Under the pieces are notes generated by a model. It was not told where the DNA came from, searched no databases, and saw only the letters and a list, made by a program, of their open reading frames with translations. A stretch of 64,000 nt of DNA from Sipunculus nudus (taxonomy: Eukaryota; Annelida; Sipuncula; Golfingiida; Sipunculidae), in NCBI GenBank assembly GCA_026874595.1, contig CM049313.1, forward strand, positions 42,064,659-42,128,658, given 5' to 3'. Below, piece after piece: positions 1-11,720 of the stretch. The position numbers and the translations under genes are program-made. The first letter of the stretch is position 1. Every line of letters begins with the position of its first letter.

Positions 1-1330
1 CATCTGTCCAAAAATTAGTTTCTGGATGATAATTCCTGCTTTTATTGATGTATGGATTTCAAACTTGACTTGTATTTGGCCCATTGGAAAAGCAAGACCC
101 GAATTGATTTTGGGGTCATGAGGTCAAAGGTCAAGGTCACAGGAAACCTCTTTAAAAAGATTGTGGATGCATTTTCAGCCAAACATTTCATCTCAGGTCT
201 TTCATCTTGCACATATAGTTTACCTGCCAAGAGTGGAAGACCCCTATCAATTTTGAGGTCACAAGGTCAAAGGTGAAGGTCACAGGAGCCATCTGTCCAA
301 AAATTAGTTTCTGGATGATAATTCCTGCTTTTATTGATGTATGGATTTCAAACTTGACTTGTTTATGTCCCATTGGAAAAGCAAGACCCGAATTGATTTT
401 GGGGTTATTAGGTCAAAGGTCAAGGTCACAGGACACATCTTTAAAAAGATGTCGGTGCATTTTCAGCCAAACATTTCATCTCAGATCTTTCATCTTGCAC
501 ATATAGTTCACCTGCCAAGAGAGGAAGAACCCTATCAGTTTGAAGTCACAAGGTCAAAGGTGAAGGTCACAGGAGCCATCTGTCCAAAAATTAGTTTCTG
601 GATGATAATTCCTTCTTTTATTGATGTATGGATTTCAAACTTGACTTGTATTTGACCCATTGGAAAAGCAAGACTCGAATTGATTTTGGGGTCATGAGGT
701 CAAAGGTCAAGGTCACAGGAAACCTCTTTATAAAGATTGTGGATGCATTTTCAGCCAAACAATTCATCTCAGATCTTTCATCTTGCACATATAGTTCACC
801 TGCCAAGATTGGAAGACCCCTATAAATTTTGAGGTCACAAGGTCAAAGGTGAAGGTCACAGGAGCCATCTGTCCAAAAATTAGTTCTGGATGATAATTCC
901 TGCTTTTATTGATGTATGGATTTCAAACTTGACTTGTATATGTCCCATTGGAAAAGCAAGACCCAAATTGATTTTGGGGTCATGAGGTCAAAGGTCAAGG
1001 TCACAGGACACATCTTTAAAAAGATGTGGATGCATTTTCAGCCAAACATTTCATCTCAGATCTTTCATCTTGCACATATAGTTCTCCTGCCAAGAGAGGA
1101 AGAACTCTATCAATTTTGAGGTCACAAGATCAAAGGTGAAGGTCACAGGAGCCATCTGTCCAAAAATTAGTTTCTGGATGATAATTCATGCTTTATTGAG
1201 GTATAGATTTCAATCTTGACTTGCATATGTCCCATTGGAAAAGCAAGACCCGAATTGATTTTGGGGTCATGAGGTCAAAGGTCAAGGTCACAGGACACAA
1301 CTTTAAAAAGATCAAGGTCACAGGACCAAC
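1..1330. repeat. Tandem array, ~288 bp unit, rich in AGGTCA half-sites
   Basis: The phrase catctgtccaaaaattag begins near 1, 290, 577, 866 and 1153, so the unit is about 288 bp with about 4.6 copies; the array runs off the left edge. Each unit has two clusters of direct AGGTCA hexamers. One reads aggtcaaaggtcaaggtca, which is a perfect DR1 overlapping an extended TCAAGGTCA site. The other reads aggtcacaaggtcaaaggtg. Short ORFs of 60-100 codons in both strands are repeat artefacts. The last unit is truncated and ends near 1330 with a second 'atcaaggtcacagga'. Confidence 0.95.
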
Positions 1331-1926
1331 ATCTTCAACAAGATTGTGGTTTGTTAGATGGAAGAATGTGTCAGTATATGCTGCTAAAAATGGGGGTCTA
1401 TTCTTAAAGGGGGGGGGGGGGGGGGCTACTATGTCTGGGGATACTCTGGCACCTGCGGTGCCAAGAAATGTCTAGTTTCTGTAGTATTTCTGTATCCAGG
1501 ATCTGTAGTGTGTGCCAGCACCTCTGTCCACCTGTGTCCTCCCCTCTCCTATACATATAACAAAACATTTTGTTTCAAAACCAGAAGATCAGAATTGTTT
1601 ATTTTTTTAATGAATTGAAGAGTAATTAATGATTTACCTCCTTTGAACTTCAGCCAAAATAATAGAGAAAACAATGGAAAAAAATAAATCCAAACCCAAA
1701 AACTACATGAGGAAAATGAATGTCATACTGGAATGTCTGCTATTGTGAGAGAGTGGTCTGTGTGGTCTTTTTAATGTCACTACAACACCACTCTACAATT
1801 TGGAGAGTTCAGTGAGCATACCTTTAAGGATGCCTTGGAAGACTGAGTGGTGTTATTATATGACAGCAGGTCATGAACAATAAAATCAGGTGGACAGGGT
1901 TGCAGAGTAATATCTGAAGGAGTTTT
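1331..1926. other. Non-coding spacer with a poly-G run
   Basis: No exon is supported. A run of about 17 G lies near 1409-1425. The flanking sequence (1430-1550) has a slightly higher GC content than its surroundings and may be a repeat fragment, but I cannot assign it. Confidence 0.5.
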
Positions 1927-3290
1927 TAGCTCAGCTGACTATAAGTCATCTGAACTGTAGTTGTGGTCCTTTGTCCGTCGGCTGTCTGTCTGTCTGTCCA
2001 TCCGTAAACTGGCACGTTTTGAAACCATTGGACCTATGAATCTGAAATTTGGCATACCATTAGATGTCCCCAAAATCTCCTACCATCCTGAAAATTGGGT
2101 CAATCTGACTACGTTCCTTTAAAATATTAAGGGAAAATCTCCATTTTCCATTAAAAACCCATTGTTACACTTCAAGACTGCCTAATATCAAAACCACTGA
2201 TCTGAATTTAATAATATTTAATATATATATTCCTCTATATATTTCCTATATACATACTACAAATTAGTTCAATAATTTATAAATTCTTGAAGTTATGGGC
2301 CCAAACATAATGCACTTTGTAAAAATTCAGGAAATGTATTTACTCCCATAACTTTTATATATTGCTGAAGCTAGAGACTTTTTTCAGGTATGTAACTATA
2401 TTTAATCAAGTTTCAATTGTATACCCAAAATTAGATCTGAATTTTTCAAATTTTATAAGTTATTAGCATAAAAATAAAAAATCATTACCTTAAATTTTGC
2501 CCAGACTTGACCATGGCACATTTTTTCCTGTAACTGCTGTGGATTCAATTTTCATAGCATGTTTTCATTAGCATTTCATCTGTTAACATCTGAAATTTGA
2601 AACCAGTTGATCAAAAACTGTAGATTTTATTCAAGTAATCAAGTATAAGATTTTATGCAGTTTGCTAGAGCTCAGCTCCTTGGCTTCCTAGGCCAGCTCT
2701 CAGCTCCCAAAATTTGGCATACAGTTAGATGTCCCCCAAATCCCCTTCCATACCAAAAGTTTGGTCACTATAACTGCATTCCTTATAGATATTAAGAAAA
2801 AACTTCAATTTTCCATTAAAAACCCCTTGTTACACTCCAAAACCTCCTAATATCAAAACCACTGATCTGACTTTACCATATATAATATACATGTTCTTCT
2901 ATATACTCTATATGCACATGGCTAGAAATTATGTCAGTATTGCGTAATTGTTTTAAGTTATAGGCCCAAACATAATGCACTTTGTAAAAAAATAAGAAAT
3001 ATATTTACTCCCTTAACATTAGAATTGCTGAAGGGATATAACATAAGTTAATAAAGATTCAATTGTATTCCCAAAATTAGTTCTGAATTTCTCAAATTTT
3101 ATAAGTTATTAGCATAAATATAAAATCGGTACCCTAAATTTTGCCAAACTTTGGCCATGGCACATTTTTTCCCTGTAAGCTGATTGATTTAATTTTCATA
3201 TCTTGCACATGTAAGGGTATTAGCTTCTAAATTCTGAAGTTTTAAAAGGTATTGATCAAAAACTAGCTTTTATTAAAGTTTTTATGAGAC
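1927..3290 (+). mobile_element. Composite dispersed repeat R1, two imperfect halves, + copy
   Basis: The element opens with tagctcagctgactataagt, which folds as a hairpin (TAGCTCAG..TGACT / AGTCA..CTGA), followed by a gtccgtcggctgtctgtctg tract. The first half (to about 2690) and second half (2690-3290) repeat each other: both contain 'tttggcatac..ttagatgtcccc', 'tatcaaaaccactgatctga' and 'cccaaacataatgcactttg'. The same two-half arrangement recurs in inverse orientation at 25590-26995 and 27780-29150. No open reading frame of length is present, so it is non-autonomous. I cannot assign a superfamily. Confidence 0.75.
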
Positions 3291-3321
3291 CATATCACAA
3301 CTAGGCTGTACTGAAGCCCCT

Positions 3322-3673
3322 CTATATGTCCCCACATTGACCTTTCAGGCCAATTCTACCTCCTTCAATTATATACGAGATCACATGAGATGCAAAAAGC
3401 TTCCCAGAATTCAATGCGCAGCTTGCTTCTTGAATCATCCGACGTGTATCTTTACTTGCCTTAAAATTGTATTGATTTATACACTGCAACAGTGGTAAAT
3501 CTTTATCCATACCTAGACAATGATAAGCAACTTATCAGGTCTGTGTGGAAACATTACTTACGAGTTAGAGCGTTGCAGTCAACGCCATCTAACGCCCATA
3601 GGTTGGCAAGCCCGAGGCTACAGCCTGTACAGGCTTCCAGCAATGGCCTAAATGCCGTATAATCAGCACGGGG
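3322..3673 (-). pseudogene. Possible two-exon coding fragment, unrecognised
   Basis: On the minus strand an open stretch 3673-3562 (37 codons plus one base) is preceded by an AG and ends at a good donor, GTAAGT at 3561-3556. A second open stretch 3512-3322 begins after ...TTGTCTAG and ends at a stop. The phases fit (C|GT gives Arg), giving ...NALTR-MDKDLPLLQCINQ... of about 100 residues. The composition looks protein-like (few low-complexity residues, several Cys). The implied intron, 3513-3561, is only 49 bp, which is very short for a mollusc. I do not recognise the family. It may be a fragment of a gene or of a transposon. Confidence that it is coding is low. Confidence 0.25.
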
Positions 3674-3679
3674 CTAACC

Positions 3680-4464
3680 TGGTCATTATGCATGCATGAA
3701 GCGAGGCACTCTGCAGCCAGCCAGATCTTTGGTGGCTTCAGCTGGATCTAACCATCCTATCCCCCTCCTCTAGTATTTGTTTTGGCCATAAACATAACAA
3801 TAAATATTTTTTTTAATTATTGGTTTATGATAAGAACTTCAAGAAAAATAAATGGAAAAGGAATTTTATAGTTAATGAGTTACAGGAAATTACCTTGCAA
3901 TTACTGATCATTTATGGATCTTCAATGGATGGCCAAAATTTTATTTCAAATGACACCATGCAGTCACCATTTGGTATTTTTCATTTCAACCATAAAAAAA
4001 TAAATAATTAAATAAAATTGTTGTTTACTTTTAGGGATTATATGAAGCAAGATAATGATAGACAAGGATGCAGTTGATTATATTAAATTAATCTAAATTT
4101 TCAGGTCTTCTCCAGGTGTTTAACCTATTATATTCATTAAAAAATTAAAAAATAAATTAATATGTCAAAAATTTAAAATATTACTCAGACAAGTGCTCAT
4201 TTTAGATTGTAATAGGTTTAACTAATGACATTAAGTCTAATGGTTTTATCAGTTGTTACATGATACTGGCTAAATAATCAAAATTGATATTACTGATTCC
4301 TTTATTTCAGTTAATAAAATCAAACATTCCCAACTCCAGTTTGCTCCTGGTATAATATATTGGGTGTTTTTATCCTTGGATTATTTTTAACACATATTAG
4401 ATTCATAGCTGAGAATACTTTTCTTTTTTTTTTATTCAATTTAAAATAATAAATATTCAAATTT
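3680..4464. other. AT-rich spacer, nothing recognised
   Basis: Very AT-rich with short A/T runs; the 63-codon plus-strand ORF starting at 3820 has no recognisable features and looks like chance. Confidence 0.5.
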
Positions 4465-4590
4465 TTCCTGTTAGTGCTGTGGATTTAATTTTCACAGCAT
4501 GTACACATTAGCATTTCATCTGTTAAAATCTGAAATTTGAAACCAATTGATCAAAAAATGTAGATTTCATTCAAGTTTTCAAGCACCATG
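4465..4590 (+). mobile_element. Tail fragment of dispersed repeat R1
   Basis: Matches 2525-2640 of the R1 copy: 'gctgtggatt.aattttca.agcatgt', 'attagcatttcatctgttaa' and 'gatcaaaaa.tgtagattt.attcaagt' are shared. Confidence 0.7.
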
Positions 4591-4704
4591 TCTTGATTGT
4601 TTACATCAGGTCAGTATAAATGCAGTGTACTAGGCTGTTACATAACACCTTCAAGTCTGACCTACTGCCTCTGTGAGTGTCTGGGTCAGGCAGTAATTAC
4701 CAGA

Positions 4705-4751
4705 GAGTCTCTCTCTCTCTCTCAGGCTGGGTCAGACAGTAATTACCAGGT

Positions 4752-4787
<36 letters not shown>

Positions 4788-4798
4788 TCTCTCTCACA
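4705..4798 (+). repeat. (CT)n microsatellite with duplicated flank
   Basis: Two CT tracts (about 4708-4723 and 4753-4798) each follow a copy of gggtcag.cagtaattaccag, so the flank and the tract were duplicated together. A 83-codon ORF here is low complexity and not a gene. Confidence 0.85.
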
Positions 4799-4838
4799 TC
4801 CCAATTGCCTCCCTCCATCCCATTCTGTTGACAGTTAC

Positions 4839-4985
4839 TATAAACTAGATAAAATAGCTATAAATGTTGATGCAATTTAGAAATGTGAATCAACTGAAAT
4901 ATTCACAATCACATGAACTAGATACAATAGCTATAATAGTTGATGCAATTTAGAAATGTGAATCAACTGAAATATTCACAATCAC
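4839..4985. repeat. Tandem duplication, ~73 bp x 2
   Basis: The block containing gatgcaatttagaaatgtga and tcaactgaaatattcacaat occurs twice in direct succession with a few substitutions. Confidence 0.85.
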
Positions 4986-5420
4986 ATGTATATGTTTTAC
5001 TGTAAATGTTAAGTAACATTTGTAAACCTGGAAAAAATGATGTAATGGAATTAAAGAAAATATCTACAAAGAGAGGGAAGTGTTGTAACTCTGATCATAA
5101 CCCCCCCCCCCTATCAAATCATTTCACCTGTGGACGTTATGGCAACTGTATACATATCATAAAATTGATATAAAAGGTTTACTAAATAAATAAATTTGAT
5201 CTCAGACAAATGTGTAAACTGTTGAACTGTCAACAGCTAATCGAAAAGGTAACCAATGGAAAAGCATGGTCAGATCTCAAAATATTATTTGCAACAATAT
5301 CTTCAATCATGTCAACCAAACATGGCCTAGATTACCAGTCTTCCTCTCAGAATTTATCTACATTTCATAATATTTTAGATTTCAACCTTCAAGGTGTTTC
5401 AGTACTGTTGACTATTTGTC

Positions 5421-5945
5421 CATAGGTACCTATGTATATGCCAGAAATTATGTCAATATTGTGTAATATGTAGACGTGGTGGGCATCAAAATAATATACC
5501 TTGTCAAGACCAAAGAGATATCATGTCATACAGTCACAAATTCATAAATCCCCTTGTCAGCATAGTTAATCATAACCTTAAATCTGTCAAATTGAAATCT
5601 TGCAGACTTCCATACACTACAGTTACTTCAACAAATAGCCTTATCATCATTATACCACTGCTTAGTATACTGTCATTGCATTCATATTTGCTCAAATAAA
5701 TTGCTTTTTTCAACCCCTCCCAAATAAATAAAAAATAAACCACTGTATTTTACTCCATATTAATCAATCAGTCAAGGTTATTTCATATGTCATATACTCA
5801 CATATTATATTATATTCCTTTATAAAAGCCCAGCATGACCATTATATTCATAAGCTTTATCGACTCAATAAAGAATCACAATTGTGATACATTTATAGTC
5901 GTATCATGATCAGCTGAGCGCCGTGACCTATGGGTCCTTTGTTTA
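5421..5945 (+). mobile_element. Dispersed repeat R2, + copy
   Basis: About 525 bp, from 'cataggtacctatg' to 'agctgagcgccgtgacctat', which recurs in inverse orientation at 23294-23818 (shared words include gcagacttccatacacta / its complement and the tttattt..gaggggttgaaa word). Its terminal word also occurs alone near 24366-24400. It has no coding capacity and resembles a non-autonomous element. Confidence 0.75.
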
Positions 5946-6233
5946 TGCAGATTGATCATGCATGTTAAGGTCTTTTACAGCTTGAATGCAGTGGAGGTAC
6001 CCAGATCAGTGTAACATATTTTTTATAATAGGTGATATATATGAAGTGAAGCCAGTCTAGATTCAGAAATAAAAAGAGTTAATGTTTAGGTGGTCTATAA
6101 GTTAAGTGCAGTGCTCTGTTTATTTGAAGATCAAGAGAATTAGCTATGTGTGACCCTTTTAAGCTTTGTTGATTGATTTAAAGTTGACCTAATTGAAGCA
6201 CCTTGGTTTTATACATTATTTTTTTGGTTGCAG

Positions 6234-6292
6234 AAGTTTTGTACAAGATGTCTACAGTGAGCCCTCAGACATATGCAGACAGTGTAGCAATG
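6234..6292 (+). CDS. Ig-domain gene, linker exon
   Basis: Acceptor ttttttggttgcag and donor g|gtaaga. 59 bases: one base completes a codon, 19 codons follow (starting SFVQDV, ending CRQCSN) and one base is carried to the next exon to make Gly. The upstream partner exon, which must end after the second base of a codon, was not identified. Confidence 0.7.
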
Positions 6293-8772
6293 GTAAGATC
6301 AAATACATGTACATCATTCCAGGATATCCAGGCATTTTTACGTAGTTTTACATACATAAGTAAATTTTGCATTTTTATATAGAAATTGTGTTTTTGATCA
6401 TGCATAGTCTAAATAATTATTATAACATTTATTAATTTACTTGTTACTTATCTGTAAACTTATCTTTGAAAAGCAGTAATTTTGTCAGTGTCATAGAAAA
6501 AAACTTATATGAAATAAGTGTCATATTTATTATGGTTATGTTTCACACTCCTTGAGTGATCACTCTTATGTAATTTACTTTTACTTATGGTAGGCTTTAG
6601 CACACTGTCATTGATCTCATCTACAATTTGTATGTATCAACTCAGCTGTTTATTAGAAGGGAGAAATTATTCAGATTTAGGGTTAGAAAAAATTGGATAT
6701 TTTGACATGTTTTAAATCTAAAAATAGAGCACATTATCCAGTAATCTACAAGGAATTGAGTAAAAAAATATTTAAACATTTGCATTGTATTATTTTTCAG
6801 TAAAGGCAATATTGTTATTATTATAAATTTGTACATGAATGCCCTTCTTTCTATAGGTTCCTCAAATAATAATCACAGTGGACTGGCAGCAGGAGATTGG
6901 CTCCATCTGTCTTGCCCTACTTCATGTGACCTCCATGGAAGGTTAAAATGGAAAATCAACAATGTACCCCTAAAAGATATACAAGGCTCAGAACGGGAAA
7001 AGTACCAGTTGACAGAATCTTATGACCTAATCATTAAAAATATCAGTTATGAAGATCACAATAACAGCTATGTCTGCGAGGCTGATCTTGCAGATGACAG
7101 TGTGATAACACTCGCATCACATCGCATCAGTGTACTACGTAAGTGTTAGTGACCAGCGTTGTGTGTGTGTGTCTTTTTTAGGGGGGTACCTTTGTCTAGA
7201 TAACTCAGTAGGTAATGGATGATATCTATATCTGAACAAAACATAAAATGATATTTGTAATTATGGGTAGTGTGATTCTTCCAAGATGACTCCTCATTAT
7301 TCGGTTTCATTGGAAATTTTAATTTTCTAAATTCTTTTCCGTGATTATTATCAACAAAGCAGAACTATTGATTATAACTGAAAAGAGCAAATATTCTATT
7401 CATTCAGTGGTATCTGACTTAATACATTGCATAAATATTTTTAAATATTCATTAATGAACAATGTGTGAGTGCGGCAAGAGTGCAAGTCTTATCTTGGGT
7501 TTCTTTAGTTAAGTGTTTGGCATTGTAATATTCATAAAAGTAAATGATGAAGTCTATTACTGATAAAATAGAAGTATATACTTCATAAAGACTCCCTTAT
7601 AGTTTGGTCACTCCTGATTAAAGAGATTTTAAAGTGGAGTAGACCAGTTTGTTGAGAACTTAAACAATCAGCAGATCTTTGTGCTGGAAAGTTCTTTTAC
7701 ACACTTGCAAAATATAGAAGAAGAGTTTAAATTACTAATCAATATGATACACTGCTGTAGTACAGCATGTAGTACAACAGTATTTCAGATTTGATATACT
7801 CTTGTTGAACAAGATGTTCTGTAGGTATTTTCTATTTAATTATTTTTTTAAAGAAGCAACCATTGAGGGTTTCTCAATATTATTTATTATTTATATTTGT
7901 TTTCAGCTTGTGGAAAGGATGATGCAAAATGTATATGGAAACAAGAATTCCGTACATGGTGTAATGAGTTTAAGAATTACAAGAAGGAGTTCAACAACTG
8001 GGTTTGCTTGAAGGTAGGAATTCATTCATAACATGCCTGAAGGTCTGGTTTTGACTGGACTTAATATAATTGAACCCTAGAGTACACAAGGAGTAACATT
8101 GTCATAAACAGGGTAGTATATTACCCTCACCCTTGAAGCATAGGGTATGGGTATTAAATTTGGGCCTGTTGTGTTTCTGTGTGTATGTATTTTGCTAATC
8201 AACGTCCATGACATTGAAATGATGGCACATTTCCACTTGGAAATTTTACCCAAGGTTGGTCCCCACAGTATCTCAGTTAAATACAGATGATCCTTATCTA
8301 GAACCTAGAATTCACAATGTAAATTTTAATTCACTCTTCACTCCCCAGGTGGCAGCATGGAGTGGGTCTGCTCCCTCCACTTTCTTTTCATGTGTGGCCA
8401 ATGATAGTGGCTCCAGAAATTGTATGTTTTACCTGAAAATTTGTGCAACACATTGATGGACTTTATTTTGCTTTATTGTTAAAGTAAATGAATGGAGGTT
8501 GTGGTATGAAGTTCAGTATAAAACTAAGCGTAATCTTAAGCTGCAAAATGTGAGAAATTAAATGTTGTATCTGAGGGTTGTTAAATATTTCAACATGTAA
8601 CTTGGGTAAAGAGGAAAAACAGTCATAAAAAAGTTACAGAATAAAATTTTGTTTGTGATAAATATCAAGTATTTGTAAGGAAAAGGTTACCATTCTTCTC
8701 ATGTATTTTCAGAATAATTGCCAGAATCAAAGTTGTGGAATAGACAAGTGTCCAAACAGCCCAATATTGTAA
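6234..8772 (+). CDS. Ig-domain protein with Cys-rich C-terminus (3' four exons, partial)
   Basis: Four exons join in phase: 6234-6292, 6857-7138, 7907-8013 and 8713-8772, each with AG/GT borders. The product has a short spacer containing CRQC, one Ig domain with the B-strand cysteine (LHLSC), the core Trp (LKWKI) and the F-strand D..NSYVC motif, then a tail with seven cysteines in about 54 residues. The first six cysteines (C-x6-C-x9-C-x14-C-x4-C-x4-C) with an early Asp and Trp loosely resemble a ShKT domain; that is a weak call. No transmembrane segment is in this frame, so a secreted or surface-associated recognition protein is inferred. The first visible exon begins in mid-codon, so the 5' end with any signal peptide lies upstream and was not found. 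Confidence 0.75.
6857..7138 (+). CDS. Ig-domain gene, immunoglobulin-domain exon
   Basis: Acceptor ctttctatag, donor c|gtaagt. The 282-base exon is symmetric (phase 1-1), as is usual for exons that carry whole Ig domains. It holds LSCPTSC, LKWKI and D-x-x-NSYVCEA, i.e. both disulfide cysteines, the core Trp and the Tyr two residues before the second cysteine. The spacing of about 52 residues between cysteines fits an I/C-type set. Confidence 0.85.
7907..8013 (+). CDS. Ig-domain gene, Cys-rich exon 1
   Basis: Acceptor tatttgttttcag, donor aag|gtagga; 107 bases. Read after the phase-1 base of the Ig exon it gives P-CGKDDAKCIW...WVCLK, ending in phase 0. It has four cysteines and many Lys/Trp/Phe residues, loosely ShKT-like together with the next exon. 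Confidence 0.75.
8713..8772 (+). CDS. Ig-domain gene, last coding exon (19 codons)
   Basis: Acceptor atgtattttcag; the phase-0 frame reads NNCQNQSCGIDKCP and stops at 8770. An AATAAA at 8771-8776 overlaps the stop codon; it is too early to be the likely polyadenylation signal. A different frame of the same exon stays open to 8939 and encodes a strongly hydrophobic segment (see findings). Confidence 0.65.
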   Translation, partial: NNCQNQSCGIDKCPNSPIL

Positions 8773-8939
8773 TAAAGAAGAACTTGGCAGTAAAGCGCTT
8801 TCGAGGAAGAGTATCAGAAGTCTGTGATGCAGCCCTTTTACTTGGCATTCCATTTGTTGTTACAATTTTCATGGTGATAGACAGTGTTGCCATGGGGACA
8901 GACAGTGAGGAGGGGAACAGAGCATCCCGTTCTCGCTAA

Positions 8940-11513
8940 GCGTGGGGGGCATACAGCATGTAGGCAGTGGAATCTCAAATGAATATTTGTTTCTGTAAAG
9001 TTTGTATTTAAATTGTGAAAAGATGTGTATATATTCTGTTCATACAGGTTTAATTTTTTTAAAGGTGATGTACATAATGTTTATACAGTTAAAGTTATGA
9101 GATGTTTTATAGGGTACTTCAAAATCATGATTAAGTGTATTGTAACACCTCAATTGCTCATCAGTGCCTGCTAGTGTCCATTAGCTGGATAACAGTATTC
9201 TAATCTATAGTGCTTCTTTCAAGACGGGATGGATAACTTGCAGTTATTGATGGCATGAATATGCTACCATGAAAGAAATATACTGCAAGCACTATTATAA
9301 TATTAATCAGAATAAGAGTCAGGGGTTGCATTGATGAGCAACTTGATGTATTACTGTAAACAACACTGCATGATTTCAATGTACCCTGTAACACCAAGGA
9401 GAAGCTTGTTGGAAGGGTAACAGTTTACATGTAGTATTAATTAGGATCAGCTGCAGGAATAAATTTTCTTAACACCCAAGGTGATCACATAACTGTACAG
9501 CTATATGCCTTGGTTCAGAGGGAGGTTCCAGTTAAACTATTTTATAATTATAAATAAGGCAGAAGAAACAATCAAAAGGTTTGTAAAAAAATCCCATTAT
9601 TCATATTTAACTTGTAAAACTTGGCTGATCAAGTTGGATCCTGAAATGTTTTCAATTGTTTGAGAATATGACCTATCAATATATTGCTTAAATATTTGAA
9701 TACCTGTGTCCCAATATGTACAACAGTTCTAGATCTCTTTGTTTACCAGTAATTACTTTTATAACACTAAATTTCATTGGCTGCCAGCTCTCCTCTGTTG
9801 TGAGAGTTTCTGTATCAGTCTTGAAATATTTAAGTTAGTACTTCTCTGAATCAGCCTATCAATTAGCAAGACGTGGTCACCTTGTGTGTTACGAAGACTG
9901 AACATTGCTTTGATGCTGCCACAGCTTGCAAAGGCTGTATGTTTCAGCACAAGCTCATTAACATAATGCTATGTTGCTAATTCCTGCAAACTTGCATATG
10001 CCCAATCATTGTTATCTTATTTGCATATGCATATCATTTGCTGACCAATCATAACCAGGCTCAATGAATTTGCATAAGTGCCCTTAGAAATGTGACAGCA
10101 CAAGAGGTGTTGTTTTTATTTACCTTTGTGATAATGTTGTGATTGCTAATAACAGTAGATGTTTGTGGATCTTTGTGCCTGTTAGGTTTCAAACATTTTA
10201 TTTATTTATTGTAAACATTAGATTTAGGTAAATTAAGGCAAGAGTCCATGTAGACATAATGGAAATTGTTATTGATGTGTTGATTTACATGTTGTTTGGT
10301 TATATCTCATCATATAATTACTGGTTTTAAGTATTGTTAAAAATAGGGTCCCCAACAGAAAATATTCATTATAGACAGAAACATAAGGTGTAATAGAAGT
10401 CACAGAAGTTATCCTCTGGATCTTGGCTCCACTTATAACCTATTGGGTATATGCTAATCATACTTTAAAGTGATTAATATATTCATGAGGCATAGCTCAA
10501 CGCAACCTGAACAGTATCATGAATACATATACAAGTATTGAACATTTAAGTTCCATGATTCACACCATTTACCTTTTCAAAACATGGAGGTCTAACTTGA
10601 CTTAATGCAGTTTGAAAGTGCAAAATATTGCACATATGCATTCAGAAAGAGGAGCTTTAGTATAAAAGACTATATAAGACAGTAATGATATTACTTAAGC
10701 CCTTTATAGTTGCACTGGTGTCATCATGTCGCAAGTCTGCATAAGTGAATCAGATGTGATACTTACTATGTGTTGATCACTGTATTTTACAGATGTTGTA
10801 CTAATAAACATATATTCAGGCATTAATAACATTAATAAGAACCAGAGAACCTTTCAACAGCAGATTGAAATTTACAAATTTATAATGAAGCAGCTGTACC
10901 ATTGTTACTTTTACTGCTCTTGAGTTATTGTTCCAAACAATCCTCTTGTATTGATTATTACTAAGTTGAATAGATGTGCCATACATGATTTTCTTTCAGT
11001 TTTTTTTTGTGAAATCACATATATGCATGCAAACATAATAGAACACACATCAGCTTCTGTTTTACAAAAAAAATTAAATGTATAATAATATTGGACTTAA
11101 AATACATGCCAGATCACAATAATTAACTCTGCAACCTGAAGAGGTGTACCACGTTCACAAATTAAAGGCCTTCAAAATTGTCTCATCTAGAATATGAAAT
11201 AGTGTTATACACACAAAAGTGGTGTAGCCAGGGTCTGGTTGCATAAATGGCTTCCAAGTCTTTGAATTTTATATTTGTATGTGCAATATATAGGAATGGT
11301 TATAAATATGTTAACTTACCTTTCATCTTCACATAATTTGTGGACATGTTTTAATTTGTATCAGTGTATTGTTAATTATACTTGTACAGTCCCTGTATGT
11401 GCCCACAATCACTTTGCATGATTTTACTTCCATTCCCATAGCCTGTCCCTTGAATTTTACAAATGTCATGTAATTACAGGATCATAAGTTCTAGAACAAG
11501 GAACTACACACAG
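8940..11513. other. Probable 3' UTR then intergenic sequence, no gene seen
   Basis: AT-rich. The beginning may be 3' UTR of the Ig-domain gene, but no convincing end can be set. Open frames are short and of biased composition. A ten-base word tttgcatatg and relatives recur around 9995-10070. Confidence 0.45.
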
Positions 11514-11720
11514 TACAGGGGCGGATCCAGGATTTTTCAAAGTGGTGGGTCCAACTGTGGAAGACCAAAAAGCCTTAAAAAAGGTTTTCTGGTCTGCAAA
11601 GGGGTGCTCCAGGCTGGTTAAAATGGTTTGACACCCTGAAAAAAGGGTTGTGGAGGCTCAAAAGGTGGGTGAGTTCAGACTACCTGGACCCCCCCACCCC
11701 CACCCAGTTAAACCAGGGGT
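11514..11720 (+). mobile_element. Short repeat with a CAGGGGCGGATCCAGG end
   Basis: The block starts cagtacaggggcggatccag and runs with runs of 'ggtggg' words to acccccccacccccaccc and ttaaaccaggggtaccagct. The CAGGGGCGGATCCAGGA opening is a motif I know from ends of short non-autonomous elements in many animal genomes. The assignment rests on that motif only. Confidence 0.4.

Noticed and set aside
1221-1475. 84-codon plus ORF with poly-Gly
   Set aside because: Runs from the last satellite unit through a poly-G tract.
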